Notes under the pieces: generated by a model | Seen by the model: only the letters and a program-made list of their open reading frames with translations | The model's database searches: none | Told to the model about the DNA's origin: nothing | Program-made: the position numbers and the translations under genes | Shown: positions 56,886 through 64,000 of the stretch, piece by piece | Position numbering within the stretch: position 1 is the stretch's first letter | How the letters are laid out: every line of letters starts with the position of its first letter | Assembly (NCBI GenBank): GCA_021234155.1 | Contig: JAJEKV010000067.1 | Location: 2,106,755 to 2,170,754 of the forward strand | DNA from: Isoetes taiwanensis | Lineage: Eukaryota > Streptophyta > Lycopodiopsida > Isoetales > Isoetaceae | Direction: 5' to 3' | DNA: 64,000 nucleotides

Positions 56886-58409
56886 TCATCGGCGGCCCTT
56901 CATGTTCTTGAAGAAGTTCTTGATGTTCTTGAGGTGTAGCCCTTTGCCGACGTTCTGCAATATCCTTGCGGCTGATCCTCCTTCAAGCGCTCTAGCCATC
57001 TGGGATGCTGGGAGTTCGGGTGCCGTTGCCGCCACTACTGACAAATGTGCATCCCTGAGGTGGCCCCTGGCGAAATCGAGGCAGTGAAGAGCTACTGATC
57101 TCTTGAAAAGGATAACATGGTCCGATGCGTGGTCTAGTCTGGCGTGCTGCCCAAAGCCAGAGAGGGCTATGAGGAGCGCAACAGACTCTTCTCCTCTTGG
57201 GCTAAACTCCCTGTGGAATACTATCATCTGCCCTTGGCTAAGAGCTGGAAGATAGTACCGAAGCGCCTTACCTTTACCCGTGATGTTGGACCCTGTGCCG
57301 TGTCTGCCAGCTGCTTCCCCATAGATGTCTATTGCTACGAGGTCTTCGTGGTCCCTCCACATTGTTGTAGCGTTCTCCAAGTTGATGTTGGCGTGTGCCT
57401 CACGCGAACTCCTCGAACGGACTGGCCGGCTAGAGCTTGGACCCCTTCCTGGCTTATACAATCTGCTTTGTATCTGCTGGAACTCCTCCTCTGGGATGAC
57501 AGGTTCTTGTTGTCGATAGATCTCTCTTATCTGCTGATAGGCTTCTATATCTGACATTGTGTGCCCGGCGTATGAGTGTCGCTCCGATAACTCCCTTGGA
57601 AATTCCTGGTAGGAGTAGTCGATGAAGTCACTGCCCTGCTCTTGTGCAATTAAGCCTAGGAGCTCGTCGATTCTGAGGCCTTCTTCTTGGCAATGGGGAA
57701 GGTTGAGGATGTCGTTAGCCAAGATGTATTCCTCGCCGTCGATGATCACTGGTGACAGGGCTGTGATGCCAAGTGGTGGTTCGAAATCTCGCCTTAGTGT
57801 GCCTTCCTGCCTAGCTATTTGCCTCTCCATCCTTGCTGCTTCGCTCATCTCCCAAGTTGGGTTCTCCTCCACTTGTTGCTCGTAGTCTTGCTCAATCTGC
57901 AACATTGGTGTTGCCGAGGTAGAGCCATAGTACTCATACTCCGTGGACTGGATCTCGTAGATGCGGATCTGCTCCCTTCGGGTGTTGAGAGGTGCTAGGT
58001 CTAAGGGTTGAATTGACGGCTCCCCTGGTTGGTTGACTGCCTTGTACTGCATGAACATAGCTAAGGCTGCTTGGTTTGAGAGGTATCTGTGCCTATGATG
58101 CTTACAGGTCATGTAGTCTGGCATGCTTCTGGTTCTATCCCACACCCTATTCTTGGCCTTAGCTCCCCCACCTATGGCTTGGGTCAGAGAGTCTAAAGAA
58201 ACCCATTTCCCTCCCCTAGGTGGCAAGCTGACTTCCCAGGGTAGTATCTGCTGGTCATATTGGCAAATAATGTCGGTGTAATAGGGAGTCCTAGTCAATG
58301 TGGCGTGGAGATAAAAGAGGTGGTCGAAGACATGGAAGGCTTCGTCAGCAGGAAAATCACGGATGTGATTGGCAGCGTCGTACCATCTGACAAAGTCTGA
58401 GGACGCCAT
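56886..58409 (-). CDS. Second ORF of element C: 507-residue protein of unknown function
   Basis: A single intact frame from ATG 58409 (MASSDFVRWYDAANHIRDFP). Regions in order: an N-terminal globular part (about 1-160) with VFDHLFYLHATLTRTPYYTD and RHRYLSNQAALAMFMQYKAV; a Glu/Gln/Arg helical part (about 170-220); IDGEEYILANDILNLP (about 225-240); a Gln/Glu-rich stretch with YQQIREIYRQQEPVIPEEEF (about 285-305); a Ser/Arg-rich linker (about 315-335); a C-terminal globular part (about 340-480); and a basic tail ending FFKNMKGRR. There is no signal peptide or membrane segment, and I recognise no gag, protease or other domain. It lies between the H3-like ORF and gag and is conserved in element A and, weakly, at 4677-5117. 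Being intact while pol is broken suggests recent activity or constraint. Confidence 0.85.
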   Translation of the reverse strand: MASSDFVRWYDAANHIRDFPADEAFHVFDHLFYLHATLTRTPYYTDIICQYDQQILPWEVSLPPRGGKWVSLDSLTQAIGGGAKAKNRVWDRTRSMPDYMTCKHHRHRYLSNQAALAMFMQYKAVNQPGEPSIQPLDLAPLNTRREQIRIYEIQSTEYEYYGSTSATPMLQIEQDYEQQVEENPTWEMSEAARMERQIARQEGTLRRDFEPPLGITALSPVIIDGEEYILANDILNLPHCQEEGLRIDELLGLIAQEQGSDFIDYSYQEFPRELSERHSYAGHTMSDIEAYQQIREIYRQQEPVIPEEEFQQIQSRLYKPGRGPSSSRPVRSRSSREAHANINLENATTMWRDHEDLVAIDIYGEAAGRHGTGSNITGKGKALRYYLPALSQGQMIVFHREFSPRGEESVALLIALSGFGQHARLDHASDHVILFKRSVALHCLDFARGHLRDAHLSVVAATAPELPASQMARALEGGSAARILQNVGKGLHLKNIKNFFKNMKGRR

Positions 58410-58708
58410 CTAGCAGGAAAGAGTGTGAAAAATGGCTGATGAGGGCAAGCAAGGAGCTAGAAAATCGCCAAAAGGGCTGGGAGCAGTTTTGATGGTGAGG
58501 AAATGACAAATGAGGTCTCCTTTTATATACTAGGGCTGCCTCGGTTTCCGTGCACAAGGGTTCTTGATGTGGAAGGACTTTGTTCAAAGGCTATGAATGT
58601 CCAATTAAGCTACCATGAAGTACAATTCTAAGCAAAACAAAGCAAGAAACACTACATGGGAGGTTGCTGGGTCAAATTTTGTCAAATTAGGCCAAAAAGG
58701 GCCAAATC

Positions 58709-58771
58709 GGGTTGGTTCACACGAAGGGCCTTCCTTCGGCCGCTTTGAAAGGGTTTGGCGCGGACCAACCC
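58709..58771 (-). other. Inverted repeat 1 in the spacer of element C
   Basis: GGGTTGGTTCACAC faces GCGCGGACCAACCC, pairing with some G-U or mismatched positions. An inner CCTTCCTTC...GAAAGGG stem extends it. Confidence 0.7.
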
Positions 58772-58896
58772 TTGCCACATTTTTGAAGCAATTTTGACGA
58801 ATTTTTGAGTTTGGAAAGATCCTAACATGACTAATTGATAAATTCTAGCCTAGCATGCAATTTTCTTGAGCAAAATGGACATCTGCAGGCGAAATA

Positions 58897-58959
58897 GGGT
58901 CGGTCCGCGCGAAAAGGCCTTCCGAAACTGTCGGAAAGGGGTTTGGCGCGGACCAACCC
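58897..58959 (-). other. Inverted repeat 2 in the spacer of element C
   Basis: GGGTCGGTCCGCGC pairs with GCGCGGACCAACCC at all but one position. The inner stem is CCTTCCGA...TCGGAAAGG. Same place as 40291-40357 in element A with different sequence. Confidence 0.75.
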
Positions 58960-59144
58960 GGTTTCGCGATTTTTGCTCAGACGAAAATTTTTCCTACTTA
59001 GGGTTAAGATAATTGAACTACTATAAGTTAAATACAAAAAATTTTAGTACAATCTGACTTTTCTAACTACCCTTTTAACACCAATTTTTCAAAACAAGAA
59101 TTATATTATACCAAAATTTTAGTTACAAGTACAAAATTAGAGGT

Positions 59145-60248
59145 TCAAGGGTACTCCTTGCGGATTCTCCGCCCAGTGGATGTCCTGGGCATTACGGTCA
59201 CCCTCTTGGCGTGAATTCGCGATAAGTTGCCCTCCTCCTCAAAAGCCGGGTCAACTCCGCTTCTGCTGCCACCTGAGGACGACCTGTGTCGCCGAGATGT
59301 CACCCTATAGTCGGTGGACAAACTCCTGATAACCTCCGCATCAGCGCCGAAGGAGCCTTCCTCGAGGAGATTAGTGCACTTCTTTGAAGTGCCTAATCTC
59401 CCTAAAACGCTGGCGCGGCGCTTAATTAGGCCCATGGTGGACCTTCTTCTTTCTGGGCCGCGGGAGGTGGTGGCTTTACCGATCCTTCTTCGGCCGGCCG
59501 CCCTTGACGTAGTGCTCCACGTTCTGCTTGCAATACCAATCATTGTACCTCGTCCAGCGACGAAGGTACTCCTGGTATGCCTTCAAGCGGCGCTTGAATT
59601 CGCGATCCTCTCGGAGCGCGAACGCCCGCTCACCCACCTTCTGCTTCTTCACTACCTTTGGTGGCTTAGGCCACTTTGGGTAGGGTGGGCGTGCGTTGGG
59701 GTCTGATGGCTCCCCAACGTCTTCCTCTTCCTCCTCTACTTCCTCGTTGTCGCCGCCTCCTCCTTCTTCTTCCTCCTCATCTGCTCCCCGTGCCTGGGGT
59801 TCCTCGATTACGACAGTCCCTCGAGGCCTGTCGTTTCTTCTCTTCGTCCGCCGCTCCTTTTCGAGCAGCTCCCTCGACCTCTTCTTTCTTGCTGCCGTTT
59901 CCTCAGGCCACTCTGCAACCTTCTCCTTGCCCTTTTTCTTTGGTGCCGAAGGGCCTGCTTCTTCAACGTGCTCTTCGACCTGCTCTTCTATCTCGGTGTC
60001 CGAAGGTCCAAAGTGACGGGACTCGTCGGTTCTCTGGGTACCCGCCGACGAAGAGCTGCTGCTGCTGGGCGCCTCCTCTTCCGTATCGTGGTAGGTTGCG
60101 TCACTGCTGCTGGAGGGAGGCTCCTCTTCCCCTGGCTTAGGTCGAAGGTTCTCAGGGACCTTCTTCACATGGCGACCTGCTGCTAAGTGCGCCATCGAGA
60201 GTGTAGGTCGCTCACCTACCTTCTGGCCCGTTTGGCCGTGCGTGCCAT
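59145..60248 (-). pseudogene. Histone H3-like chimera ORF of element C
   Basis: ATG 60248 begins MART. Two bases appear missing just after, so the long open frame is the next one: QKVGERPTLSMAHLAAG at about 60220-60170 and onward to 59476. It carries the full linker: Ser/Glu tract, a Lys-rich block (PKKKGKEKVAEWPEE), [18 protein letters not shown], a Glu/Gly acidic run, [18 protein letters not shown], and [20 protein letters not shown]. The histone fold (59475-59145) is present but broken by small indels. Still readable are KCTNLL, STDYRVT, IHAKRVTVMP and RRIRKE. Complete length would be near 370 residues against 136 for H3. This copy preserves the linker that element A lost, and element A preserves the fold that this copy lost. 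Confidence 0.85.
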
Positions 60249-60797
60249 GAGGGGAATCCGTGGCGTAAGGCTGATCAAGAGAGATAAGGTGGAGGAAAAG
60301 TTTGGAGGGAAAAATGAGGTGTCAGGGGTATTTAAAAGGAAGGGCCCCTGGGAATATTCTCCTACCATTAATAGGCCTACTTATTAGCCCCCCCTTATTA
60401 ATTACACCATAGTACCCTTATTATTAATATATGTTTAATTTCTAATACATATACTAAAATTCGTATTATACTTTTAGAATTTCAAATTTCCTAATAGTTG
60501 GAAGTATTAATTATGGATTTGCGCCATTTTTCACCCAGGTCTCCGATTGGCATGATTCTTCGACCTATTTTAGGTGAAATTTGTTGCAGATGCATAATTT
60601 TTACTCCAATTTTACTAGAAGGTGAATTTGACTCATTCACTTCTTACTCTAATTCGGACCCACTACCTAGGAGAAAAAAAATTTTCCCCTATTTTCGAGG
60701 TTCGATGGTGGAAATTTTTATTTCACACCCCTATAGGTCTGTTTAGACTACTTTCATGGTTATGGTCAGTGCTAGTTCTTGGTCAACCAAGAACATC

Positions 60798-60809
60798 GCT
60801 CTGATACCA
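60798..60809 (-). other. Primer binding site of element C
   Basis: The minus strand reads TGGTATCAGAGC, complementary to initiator-Met tRNA, one base inside the LTR at 60811. Confidence 0.92.
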
Positions 60810-60810
60810 T

Positions 60811-62451
60811 TGTGACGCTCCCTGCTAAATATACGGCACCCGGCCGTATGCTCGGCAGGAAATCCCCCGTCCGGCTCAACAACCGCACAGGCCCTCCGTC
60901 TATCCCGCACTCTGGGACCTCCGTAGTGGGGAAGGGGCCTGGAAGTGTCTTCTATGCGCCCCCTTCCCTATGGGCTCCTATCCGCAGGAAGCATAAACAC
61001 GTCAGAACTAGCAATACAATACAATATGCTACCTCGAAGGGTAGCTCAATCGCATATCCAGAGATGCAAGGAACATAATCATATACCATAAAACATGGGG
61101 CTCCTACCCGTGGCTCCGACACATGAGGGAATCGACTGACTAGATAGGCCTCAAGATAGAGCAGACCGAGTCATAACAATGGCGGGGCTGGCATAAGACA
61201 ATGGCTAGGGTTGACCACTCCATCCGCCCCTCCCGTGCATACTTTGCAGATGGGCTAGATCAAGCTGTGGCATGACTCTAACCTTCCGGATACGCAATCC
61301 CATGGCATCACCCATCGGGACTACTCCAGGTTGCATCTCCCCCGGTCCGGACCCAGTAGGAAGGGTTGCATCTCCCCTTCCCGGGGTCTAGAGGCTCCAC
61401 GGGCGGCTAGAGAATCGTGGCGACACACGATTCATAACCGACTGAACCCCCCCAAAACAAGAGCCAAGCTGACACTTGCAACTCTTGAGAGGCAGGGCAA
61501 CACCATTGCCCCAGGAGGTGTCGGACTCATGCCCGGCCCACACGAAGTGACCGACCATAAGCCTAGCCCACTATGGGATCCCCCGAAGCCCCCACTCGGC
61601 AGGGATCCTCCCTCCGTCTTGCCTCTAGCCCCGTTGTGTGGTGCTGAGTCACATCATAGCCTCCATAGCCCGGTGGGTTCCTATGCACAGGCCGCATATA
61701 ATAGGAACTAAAGGATCTACACTAGGAGCATACTACATATGGCCCTAGGTCTCTACCCCCCTTCCCAACACAAGAGGAACAACATGATCAACCATCATCA
61801 CATAATCATCATGAACAATATCATATGAACATCTTAACCTAATCATACATATCTAACTATCAGTTAGGGTTCCTTGATTAGGGTTCGAGATATTCAACAA
61901 AGGATCTAGGGTGGCTCTATTCCAGACACAACATACTAACCCATCTGGAGTGCTAACTTCCAGATGAACTAACATGAACTCTACTCAACCTACCTCCTCT
62001 AGATGCGCTCCCTCCCATTCCTGGTGTCTCCATGCTCCTAGACGTGGTTCGAAGGCCTGCTCCCTCTACGATCATACACACCTTCCAGGGGCTGCTGCTC
62101 CAGGCTAGGCTATGACGAACGGTGCTCGAAACGGGGTTTCGGGCACGTGGATGAGAGCTCAGGTGCTAGGTCAGGAAAAAGGGTCTAGGGTTAGGGTTAG
62201 AGCTAATATAGGTGTGGGACCACGTGGGATGACATGTGGCACCACTAGGGTGAGGCCGTGTGGCGGTTGCCCAATAGGATGAGGCCATGTGGAAATGGGC
62301 CTTATCCTAAGGTTATCTAAGTTAAACAATTAACTTAGATGTGCACCCCTTGCCACTTATCGAAGGCATACAAGGCTACCTAGGTAGACTTGTATGGTGA
62401 CGGGTCCAGGAATATACGTATTTATGGCGTATATTCCCTTGGAACGTCACA
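60811..62451 (-). repeat. LTR shared by elements C (5') and D (3') (1641 bp)
   Basis: TGTGACG...CGTCACA. On its left is a primer site, which makes it a 5' LTR. On its right are a polypurine tract and a pol 3' end, which make it a 3' LTR. Exactly one LTR lies between two internal regions. Confidence 0.92.
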
Positions 62452-62464
62452 TTCTCCCCCCCTT
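62452..62464 (-). other. Polypurine tract of element D
   Basis: The minus strand is AAGGGGGGGAGAA directly beside the LTR end. Confidence 0.75.
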
Positions 62465-63296
62465 AGGACAATGCTGTCCTCAGCATTGCGCTAAGGTGAC
62501 GAGCCTATCTATCCTGCAAAACAACATAAGATCATACACACAAGTTTAGTTTAAACGATCAACTTCCTATTAAAGTTAAGTGTCAAAATTTAGGCTATAT
62601 TTGTACTTATACAAAATTATATAGCCTTAACAAGGTTACTTCCTACAATAATTCAAAACATTATTATAAGAGTTATTAGGGTTCATAATCTAAATTATGG
62701 TTCCCCCATCTTCTCGTAATGCGCCCCACCTCGAAGCTCCTTTTCACTTGCCTGCACATGGAGCACATTACGTTAGTTTAATTAATAAGTTTGTGGTTTT
62801 AGGGGACCACCCCCCTTACCATACCTTGCACTCGATCATGGCCCTTTCGGATTTGAGCTTAAGGACCATTTAAGATGATCCCATCATCGCCCATGATCAA
62901 GTGCTACCTTGTACTCGGTTACCCGGTGCCGAGTACCCCTAGTGCATCATGCCCCAAGGGTTTTAAGCTAGGGAGCGTCTCACGATCCCATCATCGCGCA
63001 TGATCACTTTGACCTTCACCATGACCCCCCTATGGCCAGGTGTGCGACCCCCACATCGTGGCATAGAGAGCATCCGACCGATGTCTCATCATCGCGCACC
63101 ATGCCTTTCCTTCCTCTCTCGCATGACCCTATTGGTCATGCGCACCTCTTGGTGCATGTTGGCCTAGAGAACGCCTTAAAGGCTTATCCCATCATCGCCC
63201 ACATGTTCCAAGATTCTGGCATATGTACTCCACTAACTAGAATACATCTGCCAGAGCTAGAGGCTAACTAAGAAGCATACTAAGCTAACCTCCTGG

Positions 63297-64000
63297 CGAG
63301 TCGGGGTCGACCAAGTCGGAGACGACTCGCCCATCAAACTCCTTCATAAACTCTGGGTATTGCTTCTCCAAATCTTGCTTCAATACCCAAGTTGCGTCTT
63401 CCACGGGCAAGTGCTTCCACTTGACCAAATACTGGAGGAACTGAGACCTCCTAGTCTTCTTGAATGACTTATCAAGAAGTAACTCAGGATTTCAACTTGC
63501 TCCTCAGTCATTTCCAACAAAGTTGGAGTATCCAAAACCTCATCAGGGTTAGGATTGTGCCTCTTTAATGAACTTACGTGGAAGACCTTGTTAACTTTGA
63601 GATGGGCCGGAAGATCTAACTTGAGGCTTGGGAGCCCACTCTCTCCACAATCTTGAACGGACCAGCCCACCTAGGGGCAAGCTTCTTGCAACTCCCAATC
63701 CGAAGCTTAGCTTGCTTGACCTTGATCTTCAACCACACGCTATCGCCTACCTTGAACTCTCTTACGGTCACATTAGCATGCTCGGCCACACTCTTATGCC
63801 GACTTCTTGCTGCTAGGAGGTAACCCCTTACTTCTTCCACTAAGCTGCTGCATATCTCCTAGCATCTCTTTGGGACACTTCAACCTTTGGACACACGGAT
63901 TGTGCCAAGTGTCCTGGGTTAAGCATCGGTACCCGTAATTTACCATGAAAGGAGACATCGAGATGACTCTGTTTGGCACTATTGTGGCGAATTCCACCAA
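63297..64000 (-). pseudogene. Element D pol 3' end (integrase C-terminus and chromodomain), partial
   Basis: The last part of pol of a third copy, running off the window. Pieces include VREFKVGDSVWLKIKVKQAK (63840-63616), KVNKVFHVSSLKRHNPNPDE, and the chromodomain at about 63480-63300. A six-base loss near 63486 and other indels shift frames. The 3' untranslated internal region (62465-63296) matches element A. Confidence 0.88.

Larger units (their letters stand above)
49381..62451 (-). mobile_element. Element C: full-length chromodomain Ty3/gypsy element with H3-like ORF
   Basis: 13.07 kb between LTRs 49381-51016 and 60811-62451, with no large insertion. Transcript order: 5' LTR, primer site, H3-like ORF, spacer with two hairpins, second ORF, gag, PR, RT, RH, IN, chromodomain, 3' LTR. 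The left flank is GAAAA (49376-49380). No matching duplication follows 62451 because another element's internal region begins there. Gag-start and second ORF are well preserved, while the 3' LTR, pol and histone-fold regions carry very many small changes. Confidence 0.9.

Noticed and set aside
59676-60140. Leu/Pro/Arg-rich + strand ORF of 154 codons
   Set aside because: Antisense shadow of the low-complexity linker of the H3-like ORF.

Overview
This is nuclear DNA of a land plant. It is dominated by nested transposable elements and a 19-bp minisatellite, with one apparently intact host gene and several decayed ones. The plant signals are LTR elements with initiator-Met tRNA primer sites, a Helitron, Mutator-like and hAT-like MITEs, and a ruined PLS-type pentatricopeptide repeat gene. 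The species cannot be named from the sequence; the PPR style would suit a fern, lycophyte or other plant with a large PPR family, but that is only a guess.

Layout. 1-5.1 kb: a gag fragment, two exons of an unknown gene, a 239-bp Mutator-like MITE, and on the + strand a decayed histone H3-like chimera followed by a second unknown ORF. 5.5-7.2 kb: PPR pseudogene (- strand). 7.2-11.2 kb: mostly featureless. 11.3-12.5 kb: a secreted His/Pro-rich protein gene with TATA box and poly(A) signal. 13.97-47.95 kb: a 19-bp minisatellite split by two insertions, a 26.7-kb nested LTR complex (16703-43433, perfect 5-bp target duplication CATGT) and a 949-bp Mutator-like element (44737-45685, perfect 9-bp target duplication). 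49.38-62.45 kb: a second copy of the same LTR element (element C). Its 5' LTR is also the 3' LTR of a third copy (element D), which runs off the window end.

The main discovery is the coding content of the LTR family. It is a chromodomain-bearing Ty3/gypsy element (gag, protease, RT, RNase H, integrase, chromodomain), - strand, about 13 kb with 1.64-kb LTRs. Between the primer binding site and gag it carries two extra ORFs. The first is a histone H3-like chimera: an H3-type N-terminus (MARTKQT), a long acidic/basic linker, and a C-terminal H3 histone fold keeping hallmark residues. The second is a protein of about 507 residues that I do not recognise. Two inverted repeats lie in the spacer between them at matching positions in two copies, although their sequence has diverged. 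The same pair, H3-like ORF then second ORF, occurs in diverged form at 3.3-5.1 kb on the other strand, so the cassette looks old and heritable as a unit.

Element A (16703-43433) was later hit by a hAT-like MITE (22564-23167), a 3.75-kb non-autonomous Helitron (24779-28529) and a related but largely non-coding LTR element B (29507-39277). Without these inserts it is about 12.6 kb, close to the 13.07 kb of element C. All retroelement ORFs here carry some frameshifts or stops. Element C has a particular excess of changes at CTG/CAG sites that may partly be sequencing artefact.
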